Below, one piece after another: positions 8,174 through 16,123 of a stretch of DNA of 32,114 nucleotides. The stretch covers positions 1-32,114 of the forward strand of contig JAOTTY010000009.1 of NCBI GenBank assembly GCA_029864185.1, given 5' to 3'. Under the pieces are notes generated by a model, which saw only the letters and a program-made list of their open reading frames with translations, was not told the origin of the DNA and did no database searches. A program made the position numbers and the translations under genes. The DNA comes from Gammaproteobacteria bacterium. Its GTDB lineage: Bacteria; Pseudomonadota; Gammaproteobacteria; GCA-001735895. Within the stretch, counting starts at the first letter, position 1, and every line of letters starts with the position of its first letter.

Positions 8174-9727
8174 ATGACCAACTTTAAACCATCGCGCCGC
8201 CAGTTCCTGCAAATGGCGGCATACGGCGGCGCCGCTACCCTGATCGGCGCCTATCCCGGCGTTTCCTATTCCGCCAAAACCGATACGCTGACGGTTCGCT
8301 TCGACCGCGAAATGGAAAGCCTGGACCCCGGCTACTACGTCGGCGGGCACCCGCCGAACGACGTCAACTGGTGCGTGATGCCGTCGCTGGTGCACTACGG
8401 CATGGAAGGCGGCAGGTCCGTCTGGATACCGTCGCCTTTCGTCGAAAGCATCGAGGTAACCGATGCTACCCATATCGATTTCACCCTTAAAAAGGGCCTG
8501 AAATGGTCGGGCGGATTCGGCGAAGTCACCAGCGAGGACGTGGCCTATACCTTCGATCGCATGGCCAAGAGCGAATGGAAGGGCGATTACGTCGCCTATG
8601 ACCGCGTCGACATCAAGGACAGCTACAGCGGCACGATCGTGCTCAACCAGCCGTTTTCGCCGTTCATGACCGCGACCCTGGCCTCTGGAACCGGCATCAT
8701 CGTCTGCAAGAAAGCGGTCGAGGGCGTGGGCGGCAAGTACACCGTCGATATCCCGGCGACCTGCGGCCCTTACGTGTTCGAGCACAAGCAGGCGCAGTAC
8801 GTCAAGATGCGGCCCAATCCCGACTGGAACGGGCCCAAGCCCGGCTTCAAGAACATCGACTGTATCTTCGTCACCGAGGACGAGGCCGGCTCGCTTGCGT
8901 TCGAGGCTGGCGAACTCGACTGTACCAAGATTACCTCCAACTCCTACGCGCGCTACCAGAAGCAACTGCCGCCGAACAGCAAGCTGACGGTGGCCGGTGC
9001 GCTGCAGTACATGTGGATGGGAATCAATACCGAGCACCCAAAACTCCAGGACATTCGCGTGCGCCAGGCGATCCAGTACGCGGTGGACCAGGCTTCGATC
9101 ATCCAGGGGGCATATTCGGGTACCGCCGAGCCTTCTTTCGGCGTGGTCTGCCCGGGGCTGGTCGGCAAACGCAACAAGGCATCGTATTCCTACGACCCGG
9201 CAAAGGCGAGAGCGTTGCTGCGGGAGGCGGGCGTATCGGGTTTGAAACTGAAACTGCGCACGCTTAACGCCCAGGAACGCATCCTCGCGGCGCAAATCAT
9301 CCAGGCCAACCTCGGCGCCATCGGCATCACCGTCGAAGTCGTGCCGCTGGACTCCGGACCTTTCTGGGAAATGGGACAGGAGAGCAAGGGCGACACCTGG
9401 AAGGACCTCGAGCTGTGGATCATGCGCTACGGCGCCGGCACCGATCCCTACGAGCCGTTCCAGTGGTTCGTGCGCGACCAGGTCGGCATCTGGAACTGGG
9501 AGCGCTGGTCGTCCGACGAGTTCGAGGCGTTGTTCAAGAAGGGCGTGGCCGAAACCGATCCCGAAAAGCGCAACGTGATCTACCTGCGCATGCAGGAAAT
9601 CATGGAAGCGACCGGCGGCTACGTGTGGTTGACGCACGAACCCGAGGTGTTCATCCACCGCGCGGATATCGACGCGCGCTTCGCGCCGTCGGGAGAAATG
9701 CAACTGGCCTATTTCAAATCGGCGTAA
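8174..9727 (+). CDS. ABC transporter substrate-binding protein, peptide/nickel type (SBP_bac_5), Tat-exported
   Basis: This is a periplasmic binding protein of the DppA/OppA class, 517 aa. The N-terminus SRRQFLQMAAYGGAA is a twin-arginine signal, so the protein is probably exported folded. The body shows class features: FDREMESLDPGYY near the mature start, FTLKKGLKWS, and VRQAIQYAVDQ around residues 300-310. The ATG at 8174 follows GGAGG (8164-8168) closely; the open frame upstream to 8087 is not needed. Permease and ATPase genes follow in order, completing an importer. The ligand could be a di/oligopeptide, an opine-like compound or another amide, and the flanking hydrolases suggest it is degraded after uptake. 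Confidence 0.9.
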   Translation: MTNFKPSRRQFLQMAAYGGAATLIGAYPGVSYSAKTDTLTVRFDREMESLDPGYYVGGHPPNDVNWCVMPSLVHYGMEGGRSVWIPSPFVESIEVTDATHIDFTLKKGLKWSGGFGEVTSEDVAYTFDRMAKSEWKGDYVAYDRVDIKDSYSGTIVLNQPFSPFMTATLASGTGIIVCKKAVEGVGGKYTVDIPATCGPYVFEHKQAQYVKMRPNPDWNGPKPGFKNIDCIFVTEDEAGSLAFEAGELDCTKITSNSYARYQKQLPPNSKLTVAGALQYMWMGINTEHPKLQDIRVRQAIQYAVDQASIIQGAYSGTAEPSFGVVCPGLVGKRNKASYSYDPAKARALLREAGVSGLKLKLRTLNAQERILAAQIIQANLGAIGITVEVVPLDSGPFWEMGQESKGDTWKDLELWIMRYGAGTDPYEPFQWFVRDQVGIWNWERWSSDEFEALFKKGVAETDPEKRNVIYLRMQEIMEATGGYVWLTHEPEVFIHRADIDARFAPSGEMQLAYFKSA

Positions 9728-9798
9728 GCGGCGTTGCCTCTGCCAGGAGCGGACCCTCGGGGCGGAGGCATCTTGCGGATACCGTAATGTAAATCGCC

Positions 9799-10743
9799 AT
9801 GTGGCTTTACCTGATCAAACGTATCCTGTTATCGGTCGTCATCATCCTGCTGGCGATACTGGTTCTGTTCTCGATGCTGCACATGATCCCGGGCGACCCG
9901 GTCAGCATCGCGCTGGGTCCGCGTGCGACGCCCGAGGTGCAGGCGGCGTACGCGGCCAAGATGCACCTCGACCAGCCGTTGCCCTACCAGTTCCTGATAT
10001 TTATTGGCAACGTACTGCAGGGAGATCTCGGCGCGGACGTGTTCTCGGGTCGCAGCGTTGCACAGACGCTGTCAGAGCAACTGCCGTTCACGATCATCCT
10101 CGCCATCACCGCATTGGCCTGGTCGGCGCTGATCGGCATCCCGCTCGGTTGCCTGTCGGCGATCAAACCAAACACCTGGATCGACCGGGTCACGGGCATA
10201 CTGTCGGTCGGCACCATCGCGGTGCCGTCGTTCCTGGTTTCGATCTGGTCGATTCTGGTGTTCGCGATATCGTTACGCTGGCTACCCGTTATCGGCGCGG
10301 GCGACGAGGGCGACATACTCGACCAGATTCAGCACCTGGTGTTGCCGGCCTTCGCGGTCGGCCTGGGCTGGGTGGGCTACCTGGCGCGCATGGTCAGGGC
10401 CTCGATGCTGGAGGTCATGGGCGAAAACTATATTCGCTCGGTGCGGGCCTTCGGACTTCGCCACCGTACCATCGTGTTTCGCTACGCGCTCAAGGTGGCG
10501 GTGCTGCCCACCATCACGCTGATCGGTATCGGCTTCGGCGGACTGCTCTCCGGTACCGTTTTCGCCGAGATCATTTTTGCCCGGCCCGGCATCGGCAAGA
10601 TCATTTACGACATGGTGCTGGCGCGCAATTTCCCGGTAGTACAGGGCGCGGTGCTGGCGACTATCGCGCTGTACGTGCTGGTCACGCTGGCAGCCGATCT
10701 CGTCGTATCGTGGCTGGATCCCCGTGTCCGTGACTCCCTCTGA
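9799..10743 (+). CDS. ABC transporter permease, DppB/OppB type
   Basis: This is the first inner-membrane permease subunit of the peptide-type importer, 314 aa. MWLYLIKRILLSVVIILLAILV begins with the first transmembrane helix, followed by HMIPGDPV, the hallmark of DppB-class proteins. The coupling loop for the ATPase is around ENYIRSVRAFGLRHRTIVFRYAL at residues ~211-233. It contains about six hydrophobic segments. Its 3' end overlaps the next permease gene by 20 bases, so the two are co-translated. The start has only a weak ribosome-binding site. Confidence 0.92.
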   Translation: MWLYLIKRILLSVVIILLAILVLFSMLHMIPGDPVSIALGPRATPEVQAAYAAKMHLDQPLPYQFLIFIGNVLQGDLGADVFSGRSVAQTLSEQLPFTIILAITALAWSALIGIPLGCLSAIKPNTWIDRVTGILSVGTIAVPSFLVSIWSILVFAISLRWLPVIGAGDEGDILDQIQHLVLPAFAVGLGWVGYLARMVRASMLEVMGENYIRSVRAFGLRHRTIVFRYALKVAVLPTITLIGIGFGGLLSGTVFAEIIFARPGIGKIIYDMVLARNFPVVQGAVLATIALYVLVTLAADLVVSWLDPRVRDSL

Positions 10744-11638
10744 TCCCGCGCCGGGCCCACTGAATCCGGCGGCGGCGGCCGCGGAGCCCGCCTATAGCGA
10801 GCGCCGTGAAAAGCTGCTGCTGTTCCTGCAAAACAGGCTCGGACTGTTCGGCCTGATCCTGGTAGTAATGTTTTTCCTGAGCGCGATCTTCGCACCCATT
10901 TTCGCGACCCATGATCCGTTCCAGATGGATATTCCGAACCGGATGTCGGGACCGACCGCAGAGCACTGGGCCGGCACCGATCAACTCGGACGCGACACCT
11001 ACTCCCGGGTTCTCTATGGCGGCCGGGTGGCGCTGCAGGTCGCGGCCATCGGCGTATCGGTATCGCTTGCCGTCGGCCTGTTGCTCGGCATGGTGGCGGG
11101 CTACGGACCGCGCTGGCTCGACAACCTGCTACTGCTGGTCTTCGACACCATCAGGTCCTTCCCCACCATCGTGCTGGCGCTGGCCGCGGTGGCGCTGCTG
11201 GGTCCGAGCCTGAACCTGGTGCTCGCGGTGGTTATCGTGACGACGATTCCCGGATACGCGAGACTCGCACGCACCAGCACGCTTGCGCTGAAGCACACCG
11301 AATTCATACTGGCGGAGCGTTCACTCGGGGCCAGCCCTGCCAGGATCCTGCTGCGACACGTGCTGCCGAACGTCATCGGGCCGTTGCTGATACTCGCCGC
11401 GATGGATGTGCCCGTCGTGGTTACCATCGAGGCCGGCCTCAGCTTTCTCGGCCTCGGCGTGCTGCCGCCGACCGCGAGCTGGGGGACGATTCTGAACGAG
11501 GGCTACCTGATTATTCGCGACACCCCGTGGCCGGTTATCGCCGGGGGTGTCCCGCTGGTGTTGACCACAATCGGCTTCACCTTCCTCGGCGAGGCGTTGC
11601 GCGACGTGTTCGACCCCAAGCTGCGCAAGGGACATTAA
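10724..11638 (+). CDS. ABC transporter permease, DppC/OppC type
   Basis: This is the second permease subunit, 304 aa, starting with GTG inside the 3' end of the DppB-like gene. A hydrophilic, Ala/Pro-rich N-terminus (~30 residues) precedes the first helix. The periplasmic segment contains HWAGTDQLGRDTYSRVLYGGR, which is diagnostic of DppC-class proteins. The coupling loop with the EAA-like motif is near ERSLGASPARILLRHVLPN. The next gene (ATPase) begins three bases after its stop. Together these genes form one transport unit. Confidence 0.92.
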   Translation: MSVTPSDPAPGPLNPAAAAAEPAYSERREKLLLFLQNRLGLFGLILVVMFFLSAIFAPIFATHDPFQMDIPNRMSGPTAEHWAGTDQLGRDTYSRVLYGGRVALQVAAIGVSVSLAVGLLLGMVAGYGPRWLDNLLLLVFDTIRSFPTIVLALAAVALLGPSLNLVLAVVIVTTIPGYARLARTSTLALKHTEFILAERSLGASPARILLRHVLPNVIGPLLILAAMDVPVVVTIEAGLSFLGLGVLPPTASWGTILNEGYLIIRDTPWPVIAGGVPLVLTTIGFTFLGEALRDVFDPKLRKGH

Positions 11639-11641
11639 CCC

Positions 11642-13666
11642 ATGGCAGCGCTGCTCGACATACGCAACCTGAACGTCGACTTCCGCACACCGAGAGGCCG
11701 GGTGCACGCGCTGCGCGACGTCAGTTTCAAGGTACCGCAGGGCAAGATCGTCGGCGTGGTCGGCGAGAGCGGCTCCGGCAAGAGCACCGTGATCTGGACC
11801 ATCACCCGGCTGCTGGCCGGCAACGCGATCATCGAGAGCGGCGAGGCCATGTTCGACGGCCGCGACCTGCTGAAACTGCGGGAATCGCAGTTGCAGAATG
11901 TCCGTGGCGAGGAAATCTCCATCGTGTTTCAGGATCCGATGACGTCGCAATCGCCGGTGCATTCCTACCGGCAACAGATGACCGATATCCTGTATCGACG
12001 CAACAGTTCCGAAAACGACAAGCGCAAGCGCGCTGTCGCGATGATGCGACGCGTCGGCATTCCCGATCCGGAGAGCCGGATCCTGCAATACCCGCACCAG
12101 TTCAGCGGCGGCATGCGCCAGCGCGCCGGCATCGCGATGGCGCTGCTGATGGACCCGATGCTGCTGATCGCCGACGAGCCCACCACCGCGCTCGACGTCA
12201 CCATGGAGGCACAGATTATCCACCTGATTCAGGAGCTGCAGGCAGAATTCGACGCCACCATCATGGTGGTCTCGCACAATCTCGGGCTGATCGCCGAACT
12301 CTGCGACGAAGTCATCGTCATGTATGCCGGCGAAGTGGTCGAAAACGGTGGCGTGCGCGAAATCTTTCATAATGCGTCCCATCCCTATACCCGGGCCCTG
12401 CTCGAATGCGACCCGGCGCGCGAGCTGACCCGGTCGCGTTTCCTGCCGACGATTCCCGGCGACGTTCCCGATCTGCACGCCAGGCCCCTGGGCTGCGTAT
12501 TCTCGTCCCGCTGTACGCAGGTATTCGATGCCTGCCACAAACGGCAACCGGCGGCGCAGCCGGTATCCGTCGATGGCCATACGGCCTGCTGCCATCTGCT
12601 GGATGCCACGATTGCGCCGAATGCGCGCCCCCAGGCCGCCGCCGCGACACCGCGGGACGATCCGCCCGAATTCGCGCGGCGTGAGGAATCGGCGTTGCTC
12701 GACGTCAAGGACCTGCGCGTCCGCTTCCGCACCATGGGCAACCTGAAGGCGCGTATCAAGGGTGTCAGCGATCCCTTCGTCGATGCCGTGCTGCATGCTT
12801 CGCTGTCGCTGAAGTCGGGCGAGACGCTGGGTCTGGTCGGCGAGAGCGGCTCGGGTAAAACGACACTGGGGCGGGCGATTCTCGGGCTGGTGACCGCGCA
12901 GGAAGGCTCGGCCAGATTCGAAGGCAAGGAATTGATGGGGCTTACCTCCAGCGAATTCATGCCGATGCGCCAGCACATGGCGATGATGTTCCAGGACCCC
13001 AACGGCTCGTTGAGCCCGCGTCAGACGATCCGCTCGCTGTTCACCGAGCCCTTCGAAATTCACGGACTCAAGGGCCGCAACATGGATGACGAGGTTCATC
13101 GCCTGTGCGACATGGTGAGCCTGCCGCGTAACTTCCTGTCGCGCTATCCGCACGAGCTCTCCGGCGGGCAGGCGCGTCGGGTCGGCGTCGCGCGCGCGCT
13201 GGCGCTGAATCCGAAACTCATCATCGCCGACGAGCCCACCGCGGGACTCGACGTTTCGGTGCAGGGCGAGATCCTGAACCTGATGAGCGAGCTGCAGGCC
13301 GAACACGGGCTGGGTTACCTGATTATCAGCCACAACCTGCCGGTGGTACGCCATATCAGCGACAAGCTTGCGATCATGTACCTGGGCCGGCTGGTCGAAC
13401 GTGGCGACTGCGACCCGATTTTCGAAAACCCGGCCCACCCCTACACCGAGGCGCTGGTCGGTGGAGTGCCGCAACCCGATCCCGACAAGCGACGCTCTCT
13501 GGTGTCGATCGAAGGCGAGGTGCCCAGCCTGACGAATCGGCCGAGCGGCTGCGAATTCCATACGCGCTGCAAGTACGCGACCGACCGCTGCCGCATCGAG
13601 CGGCCCGAAGAGACCATGCTTGGCGACGGCCGGGTCGTCACCTGCCACTTTCCCCTGGTCAATTGA
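11642..13666 (+). CDS. Fused double ATP-binding protein of peptide-type ABC importer (DppD-DppF fusion)
   Basis: This 674-aa polypeptide carries two complete ABC ATPases that are usually two proteins. Domain 1 has Walker A GESGSGKS at 41-48, signature FSGGMRQ at 154-160 and Walker B LLIADEP at 174-180. Domain 2 has GESGSGKT at 400-407, signature LSGGQ at 506-510 and Walker B LIIADEP at 526-532. After each ATPase comes the OppD-type C-terminal domain with four cysteines at similar spacing (C285, C291, C298, C317; C637, C643, C650, C668). This pattern fits the [4Fe-4S] site described in some Dpp/Opp ATPases. A ~30-residue Ala/Pro-rich linker joins the halves. No separate ATPase gene follows, so this polypeptide should serve both sites. 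Confidence 0.93.
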   Translation: MAALLDIRNLNVDFRTPRGRVHALRDVSFKVPQGKIVGVVGESGSGKSTVIWTITRLLAGNAIIESGEAMFDGRDLLKLRESQLQNVRGEEISIVFQDPMTSQSPVHSYRQQMTDILYRRNSSENDKRKRAVAMMRRVGIPDPESRILQYPHQFSGGMRQRAGIAMALLMDPMLLIADEPTTALDVTMEAQIIHLIQELQAEFDATIMVVSHNLGLIAELCDEVIVMYAGEVVENGGVREIFHNASHPYTRALLECDPARELTRSRFLPTIPGDVPDLHARPLGCVFSSRCTQVFDACHKRQPAAQPVSVDGHTACCHLLDATIAPNARPQAAAATPRDDPPEFARREESALLDVKDLRVRFRTMGNLKARIKGVSDPFVDAVLHASLSLKSGETLGLVGESGSGKTTLGRAILGLVTAQEGSARFEGKELMGLTSSEFMPMRQHMAMMFQDPNGSLSPRQTIRSLFTEPFEIHGLKGRNMDDEVHRLCDMVSLPRNFLSRYPHELSGGQARRVGVARALALNPKLIIADEPTAGLDVSVQGEILNLMSELQAEHGLGYLIISHNLPVVRHISDKLAIMYLGRLVERGDCDPIFENPAHPYTEALVGGVPQPDPDKRRSLVSIEGEVPSLTNRPSGCEFHTRCKYATDRCRIERPEETMLGDGRVVTCHFPLVN

Positions 13667-13709
13667 AGTGCTGAGTCAGGACAGGCCACCGTTTGCTGGA
13701 GGTTAGAAA

Positions 13710-14534
13710 ATGCCCGCAGCCGAAGAAAACCTGCCGCCCATCGACTTCACGCGCTACCCGCTCGACAGCGAAGACCCGTCCGCAATGGACGCGCTCGTCG
13801 AGCGCTGCCGCTGCGAGCTCGACAACCGCCAGTATTGTTCGCTGCCCGGATTTTTCCGCGCCGACGCGATCGGCGATATCCTGCGCACGACGGAACCGCT
13901 GCTGGAACGGGCCAATCGTGCGGATTCCTGGCGCAACTGTTACCTGCAACGCGAAAAAGATGCGAGCCTCGCGGCCGATCACCCGCGCAATATCTTCAAC
14001 CACGCCCGCTACCGCATGATTCCGGCAGACCTGTTTCCCGAAACCTCTGCCCTCAAGCTGCTGTATTACTGGCCGCCATTTCAGCGCATGGTCGCGGCGA
14101 TCGTCGGCGTGCCGCGGCTGTTCCCGAACGAGGACCCGCTGCAACCGGTCAACGCGATCTGCTATGGCGATGGCGATCAGTCGGCCTGGCACTACGATTC
14201 CACCAACGCCTTCACCATGACGCTGATGCTGCAGGCGGCGCAACAGGGGGGCCTGTTCGAACTCGCGCCGAATACCCGCAACGGTCCCGCCGACGAGGAT
14301 ATCGGCTACATGCAGGAAGTCCTCATGGGCGATCGCGGCCGCGTCGAAACCGTGTCGCGCGAACCGGGGGAGCTGACCATTTTCAGGGGCTGCAATTCGC
14401 TGCACCGGGTTTCGCCGGTGCAGGGCGACCGGCTGCGCATGATGGCCGTCTTCGTGTACGAGGAAGAACCGGGCATCAGGGGTGACCCGGAAGTCAACCA
14501 GACGGTTTACGGGCGCACCGGTCTCGAAACCTGA
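13710..14534 (+). CDS. PhyH-like Fe(II)/2-oxoglutarate-dependent oxygenase
   Basis: This 274-aa protein is predicted to be a non-heme iron oxygenase that couples 2-oxoglutarate decarboxylation to hydroxylation or oxidative cleavage. His161 and Asp163 (in AWHYDSTN) with His232 (in NSLHRVSP) form the HxD...H iron triad. Arg241 is a candidate for binding the 2-oxoglutarate carboxylate. The start follows GGAGG at 13698-13702 by seven bases. It lies 43 bases after the importer ATPase and 69 before a methyltransferase, all in the same direction, so it probably acts on the imported compound or a product of it. Relatives include phytanoyl-CoA dioxygenase and the aminophosphonate hydroxylase PhnY, but this one cannot be assigned a substrate. 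Confidence 0.75.
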   Translation: MPAAEENLPPIDFTRYPLDSEDPSAMDALVERCRCELDNRQYCSLPGFFRADAIGDILRTTEPLLERANRADSWRNCYLQREKDASLAADHPRNIFNHARYRMIPADLFPETSALKLLYYWPPFQRMVAAIVGVPRLFPNEDPLQPVNAICYGDGDQSAWHYDSTNAFTMTLMLQAAQQGGLFELAPNTRNGPADEDIGYMQEVLMGDRGRVETVSREPGELTIFRGCNSLHRVSPVQGDRLRMMAVFVYEEEPGIRGDPEVNQTVYGRTGLET

Positions 14535-14603
14535 GGCTTGCGCGTCGGCGGATCGAGGATTAATTTGCGCAGGTGGCGCCGTAAGACTCAGGAGGATTGT
14601 GAC

Positions 14604-15389
14604 ATGACAGAAAATTCGATCCAGGAATACGACGACGACTTGATCGCCCTGCTGGAGACTCTGTGGGGAGAGGGATTCATGTCGCCTGGCGGGACCGCGG
14701 AAGTCGATCGCTACCTCGCAGGCGTCAGCCTCGCGGGCCGCTCGGTACTCGATATCGGGTGCGGCCTGGGCGGTGTCGATATACACCTGGTCAGACAGCA
14801 CGGTGCCCGCTCGGTGGTTGGTATAGACGTGGAGCCGGGCCTGATCCAGCGCTGCGAGCGACTGGCGCAGAAATACGACGTCGCGGCGCTAATTCGATTC
14901 GTCTGCGTCGAACCGGGACCGCTGCCCTTCGACGATGCCAGTTTCGAAACCGTTACCAGCAAGGACTCGATCATCCACATCCCCGACAAAAAAGCCCTTG
15001 CCGCCGACGTTTACCGCGTGCTCGAGCCCGGCGGCTGGTTCGCCGCCAGCGACTGGCTTGCCGGATACGACGGGGAACCGTCCCCGGAAATGCGGGCATA
15101 CCTCGAGGCCGAGGGGCTCGATTTCGGGCTTGCGTCGGCCAGCGCTTACCTGCAGGCAATGGAGGCTGCCGGTTTCACCGAAATCGAAATCGTCGATCGC
15201 AACGACTGGTACCGCAAGCAGGCCCGGCACGAGCGCGAGCAGCTCGGCGGGGCGCTCTACCAGGGACTGGCTTCGCGGGTCGGAACCGAGTTCCTCGGGC
15301 ATGAAATAGACGTCTGGGACAAGATGATTATTGCGTTAGATCAAGGACAGCTGAGACCCACTCACCTAAGGTGTAGAAAACCCGGATGA
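14604..15389 (+). CDS. SAM-dependent methyltransferase (phosphoethanolamine N-methyltransferase-like class I fold)
   Basis: This is a 261-aa class I methyltransferase. Motif I VLDIGCGLGG is at residues 48-57, the acidic residue at the end of strand 2 is in VVGIDVEPG, and a motif IV-like SKDSIIHIPDK follows. That last stretch and the later LEPGGWFAASDWL resemble the second domain of phosphoethanolamine N-methyltransferases, which points to a small amine or amino-acid substrate. The ATG at 14604 is chosen because GGAGG sits at 14591-14595; the frame is open 22 codons further upstream without such a site. Its stop overlaps the start of the cytochrome c gene (ATGA at 15386-15389), tying the methyltransferase to a redox module. 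The actual methyl acceptor is unknown. Confidence 0.78.
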   Translation: MTENSIQEYDDDLIALLETLWGEGFMSPGGTAEVDRYLAGVSLAGRSVLDIGCGLGGVDIHLVRQHGARSVVGIDVEPGLIQRCERLAQKYDVAALIRFVCVEPGPLPFDDASFETVTSKDSIIHIPDKKALAADVYRVLEPGGWFAASDWLAGYDGEPSPEMRAYLEAEGLDFGLASASAYLQAMEAAGFTEIEIVDRNDWYRKQARHEREQLGGALYQGLASRVGTEFLGHEIDVWDKMIIALDQGQLRPTHLRCRKPG

Positions 15390-16111
15390 AACCGCAACCA
15401 GGTCCGACGATGAAAATCACCCGAATCCTCTGCCGCGGTCTGCTCATTGCGATCGCCGTAATCTGCTCACCCCCGGCCGCCGCGGCCGAACCGATCCGGG
15501 TAGTGCTCGAATTAGTGCCCGATATCGACAATGGCCGCCGCAGCTTCGAAATCTGCGCGCGCTGCCACCTACCCGAGGCCTGGGGCAACGACGACGGCAC
15601 CTATCCGCAACTGGCCGGCCAGCACGTCAACGTGCTGATGAAGCAGCTGCTCGATATCCGCAGCGGCCGCCGCGCCAATCCCGCGATGCAGCCCTTCGTC
15701 CAGCAGCGCACCATCGGCGGTTACCAGGACCTCGCCGACGTGGTGGCCTATATTTCGACCCTGCCGATGAACCCGGACCATGTCAAGGGTCCATGGCCCC
15801 CGGACAGCTCCGAATACCTCGAAGGCAGGAGCCTGTATTCGCAGCACTGCGCCGGTTGTCATGGCGCGACCGGTGAAGGCAACAACGGGCTCTCCTATCC
15901 GCGCCTGCAGGGACAGCACTACGAGTACATGGCGCGACAGGCCCGGCTGGTCAGGGACAATCTGCGACAGATCAAACCCAGCATGGCGGCTCTGCTCGGT
16001 GCGCTCTCCGCCGAAGACTTCGACAAGGTGCTCAATTACGTTTCCTATCTGCCGGTTCCGCAGGCGGACCTCGCGCCGAGCGCCGACTGGCGAAATCCGG
16101 ACTTCCAGTAA
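15386..16111 (+). CDS. Periplasmic diheme cytochrome c (FccA/c4-like)
   Basis: This is a diheme cytochrome of 241 aa with a Sec signal peptide. A second ATG at 15410 (residue 9) gives a more standard signal, so the exact start is uncertain; the first ATG overlaps the upstream stop as ATGA. Heme motifs are CARCH (57-61) and CAGCH (155-159). Candidate axial methionines are Met101 (NPAMQPF) and Met200 (KPSMAAL), giving two similar c4-type lobes. It lies 12 bases before a flavocytochrome-c-type flavoprotein. This is the FccA-FccB arrangement, in which the diheme subunit takes electrons from the flavin and passes them to the respiratory chain. Confidence 0.88.
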   Translation: MKPQPGPTMKITRILCRGLLIAIAVICSPPAAAAEPIRVVLELVPDIDNGRRSFEICARCHLPEAWGNDDGTYPQLAGQHVNVLMKQLLDIRSGRRANPAMQPFVQQRTIGGYQDLADVVAYISTLPMNPDHVKGPWPPDSSEYLEGRSLYSQHCAGCHGATGEGNNGLSYPRLQGQHYEYMARQARLVRDNLRQIKPSMAALLGALSAEDFDKVLNYVSYLPVPQADLAPSADWRNPDFQ

Positions 16112-16123
16112 CGGAGAACCAAC

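Noticed and set aside
8132-9703. A 523-codon minus-strand frame opposite the binding-protein gene
   Set aside because: It shadows a well-supported SBP_bac_5 gene and has no recognisable domain or start signal.
11321-13648. A 775-codon open frame on the minus strand
   Set aside because: It is the exact antisense of the fused ATPase. It has no domain, is rich in His, Arg, Gln and Ala as GC-rich shadows are, and has no ribosome-binding site.
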